The notes under the pieces were generated by a model that was not told the DNA's origin, did no database searches, and was given only the letters and a program-made list of their open reading frames with translations. A DNA stretch of 50,423 nt from Comamonadaceae bacterium (GTDB lineage: Bacteria > Pseudomonadota > Gammaproteobacteria > Burkholderiales > Burkholderiaceae_C). The stretch is from NCBI GenBank assembly GCA_947450255.1, contig CANFVA010000003.1, positions 1-50,423 of the forward strand, given 5' to 3'. A program made the position numbers and the translations under genes. Positions 7,731 through 17,430 of this stretch are shown in pieces; positions within the stretch are counted from its first letter, which is position 1, and each line of letters begins with the position of its first letter.

Positions 7731-9017
7731 TTAGGCGCAAGACAAAGGCGGCGCAGCCAGGGCCGCAGCGGCACGCAGCTTGTCTTTTTTGCTCGGGCGC
7801 TTACCTTTGATGCCGCCATGCGGATCCAAGGCATCCGCGGCAGCAGGCAACCGGGCTAGTGGCACAGTCGCCGTCACTTCAAACCCGGGCTCCGATTCCA
7901 AGCTGACGGCCAAGGCCTGGCGTTTGACAATCAACGCCCAGTGCGGCAAGCCATCCGGGCAAACCAGGCTGATCGCCAGCCCGCTTTCCCCGGCGCGCCC
8001 GGTGCGGCCGATGCGATGGGTGTAGTCCTGGGCCGAGCGCGGCAAGTCGTAATTGAACACCACTGGCAGTTGCAGCACGTCGATGCCGCGCGCCGCTAGA
8101 TCGGTGGCCACCACCACGCGAATGCGGGCGGCCTTGAAGTCCTCCAGCACCTGGCTGCGTTTGCCTTGGCTGAGGTGACCGTGCAAGGGTTCGGCGCGCA
8201 AACCCGCTTTGCGCAATTTGTCAGCCAATACCTCGGCGCCGTACTGGGTGGCGACAAACACCAGCACCCGATTCCAATCAGCACCGGCGATCAAGTGGCG
8301 CAGTAAGCGGGTGCGTTTTGCACGGTCTACCGCAAAAGCGCGCTGCGCAATATCGGCCTGCTCAGCAATGGCCAGCCGTAAGTCGACGCGCACCGGTTGC
8401 TGTAACAAAGCCAAGGCCCAGGCGCTGACCGCTGGCGCAAACGTGGCCGAAAGCAACAAGCGCTGACAAGGCATGGGTAGGTGGGCCAGCACCGCCTGGA
8501 CCTCATCGGCAAAGCCTTGGTCGAGCAAGCGGTCGGCTTCGTCCAGCACCAGGGTGCGCACGCCCGACAGTGGCAGCGCGTGGTGGGCCATGACGTCGAG
8601 CAAGCGCCCTGGGGTTGCCACCACGATAGCGGTGCCACTGCGCAAGCCGCGCAATTGCGGTTGGATCGACACGCCGCCAAAAATCACGCTGACTTTGACG
8701 CCATAGGGCAGGCGCTGGGCCAGGCCCTTGAAGACATCGCCGACCTGCACCGCCAGCTCCCGCGTAGGTACCAGCACCAAGGTGGTGGCTAATTTTGCGC
8801 CGTTGCTGTGGTGCTGGACGCTGCGCGCTGCCCGATCGAGTAGCGGCAGTACATAGGCCAGGGTTTTGCCCGAACCGGTCGGTGCGCAAACGAAAAGGTC
8901 TTGCCCCTGCAATATCGGTCCCAAGCTGCGCGATTGCACTTCGGTCGCACTGTGCAAACCAGCGCCACTGGCAGCGGCCTGTACGGCGGGAGAGAGGGCT
9001 TGGAAATGGGGGTGCAT
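7731..9017 (-). CDS. DEAD-box RNA helicase (RhlE-like)
   Basis: APTGSGKT, PTRELA, VLDEADRLLD, SATF, HRIGRTGRAG motifs; likely start MHPHFQALS at 9017. Confidence 0.9.
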   Translation of the reverse strand: MHPHFQALSPAVQAAASGAGLHSATEVQSRSLGPILQGQDLFVCAPTGSGKTLAYVLPLLDRAARSVQHHSNGAKLATTLVLVPTRELAVQVGDVFKGLAQRLPYGVKVSVIFGGVSIQPQLRGLRSGTAIVVATPGRLLDVMAHHALPLSGVRTLVLDEADRLLDQGFADEVQAVLAHLPMPCQRLLLSATFAPAVSAWALALLQQPVRVDLRLAIAEQADIAQRAFAVDRAKRTRLLRHLIAGADWNRVLVFVATQYGAEVLADKLRKAGLRAEPLHGHLSQGKRSQVLEDFKAARIRVVVATDLAARGIDVLQLPVVFNYDLPRSAQDYTHRIGRTGRAGESGLAISLVCPDGLPHWALIVKRQALAVSLESEPGFEVTATVPLARLPAAADALDPHGGIKGKRPSKKDKLRAAAALAAPPLSCA

Positions 9018-9026
9018 GGCGGGACT

Positions 9027-9056
9027 AAAAAAAAGCGGGCGCCCAGTGGGGCCCGC
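9027..9056 (-). terminator. Intrinsic terminator downstream of the HiPIP gene
   Basis: Minus strand GCGGGC...CCACTGGG...GCCCGC hairpin followed by TTTTTTTT. Confidence 0.7.
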
Positions 9057-9124
9057 CGTAGCACGATTGTGCGCCCTATAAACCTCGCGCATCGGCGCCA
9101 AGTCTATGGGGAGGAGAATGCTGG

Positions 9125-9430
9125 TTAGGCTTTCTTGGCGTAGGCACTACACCAGGCAGTTGCCGCAACTTGCTTGCCCGCAAACAGGGGACAAGCCCCA
9201 GCGGCGTCACCCGCTTTACCCTGGAACAAAGCGCAGCTGCTGCATTGTTGGCCGGCGGCGTATTTGGGGAATTTGGTTTTGTCCACTTTGGTGTTGTCAG
9301 CCTTGTAACCCAAGCTGGCAGCGTTCGCATCCGTCTCGGCCACCATAGGCGCGGCGGCAAATACCGCACCTGACACCAGCGCGCTAGCGCCTACACCCAA
9401 CTGCACCACGAATTCACGACGATTTGACAT
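9125..9430 (-). CDS. High-potential iron-sulfur protein (HiPIP)
   Basis: Tat-like SNRREFV; YAAGQQCSSCALFQGKAGDAAGACPLFAGKQVAATAWCSAYAKKA with four Cys. Confidence 0.9.
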   Translation of the reverse strand: MSNRREFVVQLGVGASALVSGAVFAAAPMVAETDANAASLGYKADNTKVDKTKFPKYAAGQQCSSCALFQGKAGDAAGACPLFAGKQVAATAWCSAYAKKA

Positions 9431-9574
9431 GTAAAGTTCCCCAAAAAATTGAATTAACCAACGCGTTGCGCGCGGCCTCTGATTGTCCTGCCAAATAGCA
9501 AAGGTCCACTTGGTGCCACCGCATACCCTGCAAGACTACTCAGCTAAACGCGGCAGACCCACAGCCCGTGCACA

Positions 9575-10768
9575 TCAGGCCGCAGCCCGACGTGCCAGGA
9601 TTTCAAAAGCCGGTAGGGTTTTGCCCTCCAGCACTTCCAAAAATGCGCCGCCACCGGTGGAAATATAGCCCACTTGCGACTCAATGCCGTATTTGGCGAT
9701 CGCGGCCAGGGTGTCGCCCCCGCCGGCAATGCTAAAGGCGCTGGAGGCGGCAATCGCCTGCGCGATGGTTTTCGTGCCTTGTTCGAAGGCGGCAAATTCG
9801 AACACGCCTACCGGTCCGTTCCAAACGATGGTGCCGGCGTGCATCAATTGATCGGCCAGCACTTGCGCGGTTTGCGGGCCGATGTCCAGGATCAAGTCGT
9901 CATCCTGCACCTCGCTGGCCGCTTTGATAGTGGCGGCCGCGTCCGCAGCGAAGGCTTTGGCTGTGACCACGTCGGTGGGGATTGGCACGGCAGCGCCACG
10001 CGCACGCATGGCTTCGATCACCGCACGCGCCTCGTCCAGCAAATCGGGCTCAGCCAGGCTTTTGCCGATTTTTAAACCGGCAGCCAACATAAAGGTATTG
10101 GCAATACCGCCCCCCACAATGAGCTGGTCCACATTGGCCGCCAGGCTTTTGAGGATGGTGAGTTTGGTGGACACTTTGGAGCCGGCCACGATGGCCACCA
10201 AGGGCCGGCGCGGCGCCAGCAAAGCTTTGGAAATAGCGTCCATTTCAGCGGCAAGCAAAGGCCCGGCGCAGGCGACCTTGGCGAACTGAGCGATACCGTA
10301 GGTGCTGGCCTCGGCGCGGTGGGCGGTGCCAAAGGCATCGTGCACAAAGATGTCACACAACTGCGCCATCTTGCGCGCCAGCGCTTCGTCGTTTTTCTTT
10401 TCGCCGGCGTTGATGCGACAGTTCTCCAGCAGCACCACCTCGCCACGGCGCACCGCGACGCCATCGACCCAATCACGCAGCAAAGGCACCGGGCGGCCCA
10501 GCAATTCCGACAGTCGCTCTGCCACCGGTGCGAGCGAGTCCTCGGGGCGCCATTGGCCTTCGGTGGGCCGGCCCAGGTGCGAGGTCAGCATCACCGCTGC
10601 GCCAGACTCCAGGGCCATGCGAATGCAGGGAATGCTGGCGCGGATACGGGTGTCTTCGGTGATGGCGCCGCTGGCATCTTGCGGCACATTGAGGTCGGCG
10701 CGGATGAATACGCGCATCCCGGCCACTTTGCCTTGGATGCATAAATCTTGAAAACGGATCACGTTCAT
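9575..10768 (-). CDS. pgk: Phosphoglycerate kinase
   Basis: [57 protein letters not shown]. Confidence 0.97.
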   Translation of the reverse strand: MNVIRFQDLCIQGKVAGMRVFIRADLNVPQDASGAITEDTRIRASIPCIRMALESGAAVMLTSHLGRPTEGQWRPEDSLAPVAERLSELLGRPVPLLRDWVDGVAVRRGEVVLLENCRINAGEKKNDEALARKMAQLCDIFVHDAFGTAHRAEASTYGIAQFAKVACAGPLLAAEMDAISKALLAPRRPLVAIVAGSKVSTKLTILKSLAANVDQLIVGGGIANTFMLAAGLKIGKSLAEPDLLDEARAVIEAMRARGAAVPIPTDVVTAKAFAADAAATIKAASEVQDDDLILDIGPQTAQVLADQLMHAGTIVWNGPVGVFEFAAFEQGTKTIAQAIAASSAFSIAGGGDTLAAIAKYGIESQVGYISTGGGAFLEVLEGKTLPAFEILARRAAA

Positions 10769-10871
10769 GGCTTACCCCATTTGCGGGTTGATAAAAATTA
10801 TGGTCTGGTCGATTCTAGGCAGGCTCAGGCGACCGCGCGTAAGCGCCCGCTGCAAGCTCAGAGGGCCCACA

Positions 10872-11255
10872 TCACCAGTCCAAACCCAGGTGCAAAGGCA
10901 GGTACACCACCATGCCCGCGATGATGGTACCCAACACCGCTTGCCCACTGCCGCGCCGCCAGAAAAAATAGGCGGCACCGGCGATAGCGCCATAAATGCG
11001 CGCATCCGCGAGCGAATGAATAAACACACCTTGCGTCATCAGGATTTCCGGCAGCACCACGGCGGCCAAGGCGGCAATCGGTGCGTACTGCATGCCGCGC
11101 TGCGCCCAGGATGGCAAGATCCAAGGCACCTCCGACAGGAAAAAGAAGGAACGCGTGATAACGGTCACGCAGGCCATGAGGACGATCGTCAAAAAGGTCC
11201 AAGGATTCCAGTCCTGCCAGCCCCAGGCATGCAGGTAAGAGACCAGGCTGTCCAT
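10872..11255 (-). CDS. azlD: AzlD-family branched-chain amino acid transport protein
   Basis: Small four-TM protein immediately downstream of AzlC; MACVTVITRSFFFL...AALAAVVLPEIL. Confidence 0.8.
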   Translation of the reverse strand: MDSLVSYLHAWGWQDWNPWTFLTIVLMACVTVITRSFFFLSEVPWILPSWAQRGMQYAPIAALAAVVLPEILMTQGVFIHSLADARIYGAIAGAAYFFWRRGSGQAVLGTIIAGMVVYLPLHLGLDW

Positions 11256-11257
11256 AT

Positions 11258-11989
11258 TCAGGCCTCCCGCACCAAGGGTGCCCGGTATGCCTCGAGCACC
11301 AAACTAAAGACCACCGATACGGCGATGGCGGCCAGGATATTGAGCTTTAGCGGCAAGCCATACGCGGTAATCGCCACCACCGCGCCCATCAGCGCTGCCA
11401 AAACGCGCATCCTGCTGGTGGCTAGCGAACACAAAATGCCGGTCAGAGCCAGCACACCTGCAAAGCCCAAGCCCCAGCTTGGCGGAATGTAGTTGGCCAG
11501 GACCACACCGAGCACGCTGCAACTGGTCCAGCTCAGCCAGTTCACGGTCGCATTGCCCGCCAGATAAGCCATTTGCTCGGCACGCTCTTGGTCGGTCGTG
11601 CCAGGCGTGGGGTAGCGTTTGGTGAATAAGACGTACGTCAGGTCGGCCACAAAATACCCGGCCAACAGGCGCTGGGTGCGCGGCAAATGCATCACATAGC
11701 TGCGCATGTGCGCGCTAAACACCACAAAGCGCAGGTTCACGCAAAAAGCCGTCGCCAAAATCACCCACAAGGGCGCACCGGCCCCGAGCAAGGGTATGGC
11801 CGCCAACTGCGAACTGCCAGCGAAAACCAAAATCGCCATGGCCAGTACCTCGGGGGTTTGCATGCCCGAAGTGGCCATGGCCACGCCGGTCATCAAGCCC
11901 CAGGCTGCGATACCTGGCGCCACGCTCAGCATTTCCATAAAGCCCTGGCGGTAGGCCGGATGACGCCTTTGCGCGCGCGAGAAGAACAT
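11258..11989 (-). CDS. azlC: AzlC-family ABC permease / branched-chain amino acid exporter subunit
   Basis: APGIAAWGLMTGVAM, FAGSSQLAAIPLL, NLRFVVFSAHMR typical AzlC motifs. Confidence 0.9.
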   Translation of the reverse strand: MFFSRAQRRHPAYRQGFMEMLSVAPGIAAWGLMTGVAMATSGMQTPEVLAMAILVFAGSSQLAAIPLLGAGAPLWVILATAFCVNLRFVVFSAHMRSYVMHLPRTQRLLAGYFVADLTYVLFTKRYPTPGTTDQERAEQMAYLAGNATVNWLSWTSCSVLGVVLANYIPPSWGLGFAGVLALTGILCSLATSRMRVLAALMGAVVAITAYGLPLKLNILAAIAVSVVFSLVLEAYRAPLVREA

Positions 11990-12996
11990 CAGGCTGCGTC
12001 CGCCGCAGCGGGACCCTCAAAGCACAGGCCGGGCGCCAGCGTGTGGCCCTGCAAATAGTTCGCCACCGCCAGGCGCTTGCCTCCGGGGCGCTGCAAATGG
12101 CTGATCCGCACATAGGTACCCGCGCCCGCCGCCACCAGCACGCCCTGCGGCCCGCTGGCCAGAATCTGGCCGGGGCGCACAGGCGCATCGGCAATATCCG
12201 CCAAGTCACTCGACGCCAAGGCCTGCGCGCTCCAAATCTTGAGGGTATCGCCACCCAACTGAGCGCTAGCACCGGGAAATGGATCGAAGGCGCGCACTTT
12301 GCGGGCGATCTGCTCGGCCGTTTCCTGCCAGTCAATCGCCGCCTCGGCTTTGTCGATTTTGTGCGCATAGCAAACGCCCGCTTCGCTTTGAGCGCGCGGC
12401 CGCAAAGCAGCCGGATCATGCAGCGCCTGCACCATCAGGCGCGCACCCAAGACGGCCAGCGCATCATGCAATTGCGCTGTGCTGGCATCGGACCCAATCG
12501 CCATGCGCGCTTGCAACAGCATCGGACCGGTGTCCAGTCCTGCATCCATTTGCATGATGGTGACGCCGGTCTCGGCGTCACCCGCCTCAATAGCGCGGTG
12601 TATGGGCGCGGCGCCACGCCAGCGTGGCAACAAAGAGGCATGGATATTGAAGCATCCCCACCGGCCCGGCCCGGCCATGGCGTCCAACACCCATTGCGGC
12701 AGGATAAGGCCGTAGGCGACCACCACCATGGCATCGGCGCAGGCCTGGGCGATCAGGGCCTGTGCGGCCTGCGCCTCGGCAACAAATTTACCGTCTTGGC
12801 GCAAGCTGGTCGGTTGTGCGATGGGCAATTGCTGCTCCAGCGCAAATTGTTTCACTGCCGATGGCTGCAACTTCATGCCGCGCCCGGCCGGGCGGTCCGG
12901 CTGCGTCAGCACCAGCGCGATCTCATGGCCTGCCGCATGCAAATGCGCCAGCGCGACCCGGGCAAATTCCGGCGTGCCGGCAAATACCAGTCTCAA
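11989..12996 (-). CDS. fmt: Methionyl-tRNA formyltransferase
   Basis: [53 protein letters not shown]. Confidence 0.97.
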   Translation of the reverse strand: MRLVFAGTPEFARVALAHLHAAGHEIALVLTQPDRPAGRGMKLQPSAVKQFALEQQLPIAQPTSLRQDGKFVAEAQAAQALIAQACADAMVVVAYGLILPQWVLDAMAGPGRWGCFNIHASLLPRWRGAAPIHRAIEAGDAETGVTIMQMDAGLDTGPMLLQARMAIGSDASTAQLHDALAVLGARLMVQALHDPAALRPRAQSEAGVCYAHKIDKAEAAIDWQETAEQIARKVRAFDPFPGASAQLGGDTLKIWSAQALASSDLADIADAPVRPGQILASGPQGVLVAAGAGTYVRISHLQRPGGKRLAVANYLQGHTLAPGLCFEGPAAADAA

Positions 12997-13502
12997 CGCG
13001 CGTCCTCGCGCCGGGCTTTGAGCATTTTGGTTTTGATGCGGTTGCGTTTAAGCGGCGAGAGGTATTCCACAAACACCTTGCCCATCAGATGGTCCATTTC
13101 GTGCTGCACACAGACCGCGAGCAATTCCTCGGCCTCGATAACACGGCTGTTGCCCTGCTCGTCCAAAGCGCGCACATGAACCGCGTCAAAACGTTCCACG
13201 CCGTCATAAATGCCGGGCACCGACAGACAGCCCTCTTCGTTGAGGTGTTTACCGGGACTGGTCCAGACCAATTCGGGGTTGATCAGCACCATGGGCTGGT
13301 CGCGCTCTTTGGATACATCGACCACGATCAGGCGCTCATGCGCATCAACTTGGGTTGCCGCCAGGCCAATGCCGCTGGCCTCGTACATGGTTTCCAGCAT
13401 GTCCTTGGCTAATTGGCGTATGCGCGCATCCACTACGGCAATCGGCTTGGCCACGGTATGCAAACGAGGGTCGGGGTAGCAAAGAATCGGAAGTAAAGCC
13501 AT
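12993..13502 (-). CDS. def: Peptide deformylase
   Basis: [33 protein letters not shown]; start [14 protein letters not shown] at 13502. Confidence 0.97.
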   Translation of the reverse strand: MALLPILCYPDPRLHTVAKPIAVVDARIRQLAKDMLETMYEASGIGLAATQVDAHERLIVVDVSKERDQPMVLINPELVWTSPGKHLNEEGCLSVPGIYDGVERFDAVHVRALDEQGNSRVIEAEELLAVCVQHEMDHLMGKVFVEYLSPLKRNRIKTKMLKARREDAR

Positions 13503-13564
13503 GGAATTACGCGCGCTGAAACCCTGTATTTTCTCTTTTTTACCCTGAGGCCCAGCAATTGGGG

Positions 13565-13643
13565 GAAATTTTGATTTCCCAGTTGAAATTTTCATTAAAT
13601 TAGATTAATAATTGCCAAAATAATATAAATTAATGAATTTATG
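13565..13643. promoter_or_regulatory. AT-rich divergent intergenic region (def / dprA-operon)
   Basis: About 80 bp of very A+T-rich DNA between divergent genes in a GC-rich background, plus a small hairpin GGGAAAT-TTTG-ATTTCCC at 13563-13580. Confidence 0.4.
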
Positions 13644-13648
13644 GAGGA

Positions 13649-14587
13649 ATGCGCATGCCCTTAGAGCTTTCGGTCGCGTCGGCTAAGCGCTGGAGTGCGC
13701 TCGGTGGGCTGCTGCTCCTACTGTCGAGTGCGCTGGCCCAAAATGCGCCGGGGCCGGGCGTCCCAGCCGACCCGCCAGAACAACGTCTGCGCCCGCAAGT
13801 GCGCAGCCAAGCACTGCCCGCCCTCACTTTGTCCGCCCTGCAAAGGCAGTCGATTGAGCCATTTTTGAGCGCGCCACAGGTGTTTGATACGGAGTATTTG
13901 AAGGCATTACCCCGCATCGTGGGTGCAGGCGCCCAAAGAAATATTTTTAGTAAGAGCGATGTCGTCTACGCGCTGAGCCTGTCGGGCAGCGGATTGACGC
14001 TTTCGCCCGGGCTGCCGCGCGAGTGGAATATCTACCGCGATCCCAAGGCCCTGGCCGACCCGTCCACCGGCGAAGTCCTGGGTTGGGAAGCGGAATACCT
14101 AGGCCGCGCACGTATGCTCAACCCAGAGCTAATGCACATTGGCCCCGGCGAAGGGACAACGCCGCAAACTGTCGTACCCGCGCGCTTTGAAATAGTGCAC
14201 GCGGTCTCTGAAATTCGTGCCGGCGACCGCTTGTTTCAAACCAATGAAAACGCCTGGCGAGAACTGACGCCCCATGCGCCGCAAAGGGAACTCGAGGCAA
14301 CTATTATCTCCATACATGGCAGCGGGGTTGCCAATGCCGCCAAAAACCAAATCGTGGTTCTTAACCGTGGAAGCAAGCACGGACTAGAGCCCGGCCATGT
14401 CATGTCAATACGCAAAATTGAAGACATCGTCGTCAGTGGCACGGACGCTTCGCGCCCGGTCTTGCGACCCGCTAGCGGCGTGACCGGCCAGGCGCTGGTG
14501 TTTCTGACCTTTGACAAGCTGGCCTATGCCCTAATTAGCGAAATGAGCGACCCGGTACAAGTAGGCGACCGGTTAACGGGTCCTTGA
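13649..14587 (+). CDS. Homolog of the dprA-linked LysM protein of Burkholderiales, but lacking the LysM domain
   Basis: Signal peptide then RLRPQVRSQALPALTLSALQRQSIEPFLSAPQVFD... KNQIVVLNRGSKHGLEPGHVM... FLTFDKLAYALISEMSDPVQVGDRLTGP. No SYTVxxGDTLWxIA segment. Confidence 0.75.
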   Translation: MRMPLELSVASAKRWSALGGLLLLLSSALAQNAPGPGVPADPPEQRLRPQVRSQALPALTLSALQRQSIEPFLSAPQVFDTEYLKALPRIVGAGAQRNIFSKSDVVYALSLSGSGLTLSPGLPREWNIYRDPKALADPSTGEVLGWEAEYLGRARMLNPELMHIGPGEGTTPQTVVPARFEIVHAVSEIRAGDRLFQTNENAWRELTPHAPQRELEATIISIHGSGVANAAKNQIVVLNRGSKHGLEPGHVMSIRKIEDIVVSGTDASRPVLRPASGVTGQALVFLTFDKLAYALISEMSDPVQVGDRLTGP

Positions 14588-14588
14588 G

Positions 14589-15785
14589 TTGCTGTCGATG
14601 CTGGCTACATCCATCCCCGCCATGGACGATGACGAATTGGGCGCATGGCTGCGGCTGCAGTTGAGTCCGGGCATCGGCAGTGCGCATGGCTGGCGCCTAC
14701 TCAAGGCGTTCGGACCGCCCACTGAGGTTTTCCGTCAAAGTTTGCACAGTTTGCGAGCCTTGGTACCAGAGCGCCAGGCGCAGGCGATTTTGAAAGAGCC
14801 GCCCGACTTTGCAGCGAGCCTGCACACCTTGAGGCAATGGCTGGAGCGCGGCGCAGGCCTGCACCGACTCGTACCGCTGGGTGACCCTGACTACCCGGCG
14901 AGCCTGCTGGCCATCGATGACCCACCGCTGCTGCTATACGGACAAGGTAGCGGCGCAGCCTGGCGGGCGCTGGGCACGGCAAGCTGCATCGCCGTAGTCG
15001 GCAGCCGCAACCCTAGCCCACAGGGCGCTGCCAACGCACACGCCTTTGCGCACAGCCTGGCGCAGGCCGGACTCAGCATCGTGTCAGGACTGGCGCTGGG
15101 TGTGGACGCGGCAGCACACCGCGGTGCCCTGGAAATTCGCGACAGTTCCCTGCCTACCATAGCAGTCGTAGGAACCGGCTTGAACCGCGTCTACCCGGCA
15201 CAACATGCCCGGCTTGCCACTGAAATTGCCGCCCGGGGCTTGGTAATCAGCGAATACCCTCTGGGCACGGCGCCACTGCCTGCCCATTTCCCGCGCCGCA
15301 ACCGCGTGATAGCAGGCCTCTCGCGCGCCACACTGGTGGTGGAAGCAGCACTGCAATCGGGCTCACTGATCACCGCGCAACAGGCTTTAGACCAGGGCAA
15401 AGACGTCTTTGCCATCCCCGGTTCCATCCATAGCACGCAGGCGCGGGGATGCAACGCACTCATCAAACAAGGCGCCCAGTTGGTCGACGGTGTGCAAGAT
15501 ATTCTGGGCATGCCAGACTGGGGCACCATACCCCTGCAAGAGAGTGTGCGGCCTAGCGAGCAAGGAGCCACTTGGGCTGAGACGGCGCAGGCCTGCGAGG
15601 ATGACGACGCACTGGTACAAGCCCTGGGTTTTGACCCCAGCAGCTTGGAAGTTCTGCAAACCCGTACTGGTTGGGATACTGCACGCCTACAAGCACACTT
15701 GATGAAGCTGGAGTTAGCAGGCCAGGTCGGGCGTTTACCCGGTAATTTGTTTCAGCGCTTACGGACTCCTCCCGTCGCCCTCTAG
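14589..15785 (+). CDS. dprA: DNA processing/recombination mediator protein DprA
   Basis: VGSRNPSPQGAANA, VSGLALGVDAAAHRGAL, VVGTGLNRVYPAQH, ISEYPLGTAPLPAHFPRRNRVIAGLS, VFAIPGSI. Confidence 0.95.
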   Translation: MLSMLATSIPAMDDDELGAWLRLQLSPGIGSAHGWRLLKAFGPPTEVFRQSLHSLRALVPERQAQAILKEPPDFAASLHTLRQWLERGAGLHRLVPLGDPDYPASLLAIDDPPLLLYGQGSGAAWRALGTASCIAVVGSRNPSPQGAANAHAFAHSLAQAGLSIVSGLALGVDAAAHRGALEIRDSSLPTIAVVGTGLNRVYPAQHARLATEIAARGLVISEYPLGTAPLPAHFPRRNRVIAGLSRATLVVEAALQSGSLITAQQALDQGKDVFAIPGSIHSTQARGCNALIKQGAQLVDGVQDILGMPDWGTIPLQESVRPSEQGATWAETAQACEDDDALVQALGFDPSSLEVLQTRTGWDTARLQAHLMKLELAGQVGRLPGNLFQRLRTPPVAL

Positions 15786-15855
15786 AAATTATTGTTTTTT
15801 ATATTTTTTATAAATATAATTATATTTATCTTTATTCATTAAAAATTCTCACAAA

Positions 15856-16443
15856 ATGAATGACACCCCTGACGTCCTGACCAGCCAGCAAGCCGCCCGC
15901 TTACTGGGTTTATCGACCACTACGGTGCAAAAAATGGTAGCCAATGGCGAACTCGAAGCTTGGGTCACTTCCGGCGGACACCGCAGAATATTTCGCAGTG
16001 CAGTAGAAAAAATGATGCCTATCCGCGCCGGATTGGGTGATTCCACTACGCGTCGGGCCTTGCGGGTATTACTGGCCGAGGACGACCCGCTGCAGGTGGC
16101 ATATTTCGAATCGCTGTTACGACGCAGTGCCCACCCCGTCGCCTTGAGCATCGCCGCCGATGGCTCACAGGCGCTGATCCAGATTGAACGCCAGCGGCCT
16201 GATGTGGTGATTACCGACCTGATGATGGAACCGTTTGACGGCTACCACCTGGTACGCGCACTGGCCAGTGAACCGGCCTACCAATCGCTAGCGGTTTTGG
16301 TGGTTACCGCCAAAACACCCGCCGAAGCGCGCAAAGATGGCCAGCTACCTGAGTGGGTGACGCTCTACCAAAAACCAGTACCGCCCGAGCGCTTATTAGG
16401 CTATATGGACGCACTTAGCGGGCGGGTGGCACGTAATAAGTAA
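15856..16443 (+). CDS. Excisionase/MerR-like helix-turn-helix plus receiver (REC) domain response regulator
   Basis: N-term LTSQQAARLLGLSTTTVQKMVANGELEAWVTSGGHRRIFRSAV (HTH_17-like), then REC: LLAEDD, VVITDLMM, VVTA, YQKPV. Confidence 0.85.
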   Translation: MNDTPDVLTSQQAARLLGLSTTTVQKMVANGELEAWVTSGGHRRIFRSAVEKMMPIRAGLGDSTTRRALRVLLAEDDPLQVAYFESLLRRSAHPVALSIAADGSQALIQIERQRPDVVITDLMMEPFDGYHLVRALASEPAYQSLAVLVVTAKTPAEARKDGQLPEWVTLYQKPVPPERLLGYMDALSGRVARNK

Positions 16444-16474
16444 CAGCGCAGGCCACTCGCGCTGGAGCGAAGTC

Positions 16475-17428
16475 CTAGACCGTGGCGCCAGCGTTCGGAT
16501 CGTTTGGATCGATGTCCTTTTTGACCTGGCCTTTGATTAAATCTTCTCGGGTAATGCCCAGCCACATGGCAATGGCCGCAGCCACAAACACAGAGGAGTA
16601 AATACCAAACAAAATACCGATAGTCAGCGCCAGCGCAAAATAATGCAAAGTAGCGCCACCGAACAAAAGCATCGACAACACCATGAGCTGCGTGCAGCCA
16701 TGGGTGATGATGGTACGGCTTATGGTGGAGGTAATCGCGTTGTCAATAATCTCCACCGTATTCATCTTGCGGTAACGCCTGAAGTTCTCACGGATCCGAT
16801 CAAAAATCACCACCGATTCGTTCACCGAGTAACCCAGCACCGCCAACACAGCCGCGAGCACTGGCAATGAAAACTCCCACTGGAAAAACGCGAAAAAGCC
16901 CAAAATAATCACGACATCATGCAAGTTGGCGATGATGGCAGCGACCGCAAACTTCCACTCAAAGCGCATCGCCAGATACAGCATGATGCCTACCACTACA
17001 AAGGCCAGAGCCTTCAGGCCATCGGTGGCTAATTCATCACCCACCTGCGGGCCGACAAACTCGGTACGGCGCAAATTGGCCGAGGGGTCAGCGGCCTTGA
17101 GTGCAGCCAAGACTTTTTCACTTTGTTGGCCGGGCGTGCCGCCTTTTTGCGCCGGCATGCGGATCAGCACGTCTTGTGCAGTGCCGAAGTTTTGTACCTG
17201 AACGTCTTTGATGCCCAGTGCATCGACGGTGTTGCGAATGGCCGCGAGGTCGGCGCTTTGGGAATAACCCACTTCCATCAGCGTGCCGCCGGTAAATTCC
17301 ACCGACAAATGCAGCCCACGGGAGAACAGAAAAAACACCGCGGCTAAAAATGTAACCAGCGAAATACCATTGAGCACCAAGGCATGGCGCATAAACGGAA
17401 TATCGCGTCGAATCTTGAAAAATTCCAT
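16475..17428 (-). CDS. secF: Protein translocase subunit SecF
   Basis: VEFTGGTLMEV, LAVLGYSVNESVVIFDRIREN, START-like MEFFKIRRDIPFMRHA at 17428. Confidence 0.95.
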   Translation of the reverse strand: MEFFKIRRDIPFMRHALVLNGISLVTFLAAVFFLFSRGLHLSVEFTGGTLMEVGYSQSADLAAIRNTVDALGIKDVQVQNFGTAQDVLIRMPAQKGGTPGQQSEKVLAALKAADPSANLRRTEFVGPQVGDELATDGLKALAFVVVGIMLYLAMRFEWKFAVAAIIANLHDVVIILGFFAFFQWEFSLPVLAAVLAVLGYSVNESVVIFDRIRENFRRYRKMNTVEIIDNAITSTISRTIITHGCTQLMVLSMLLFGGATLHYFALALTIGILFGIYSSVFVAAAIAMWLGITREDLIKGQVKKDIDPNDPNAGATV

Positions 17429-17430
17429 GT

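Noticed and set aside
12043-13179. 378-aa plus-strand ORF antisense to fmt and def
   Set aside because: Opposite two unmistakable housekeeping genes; no domain signature.
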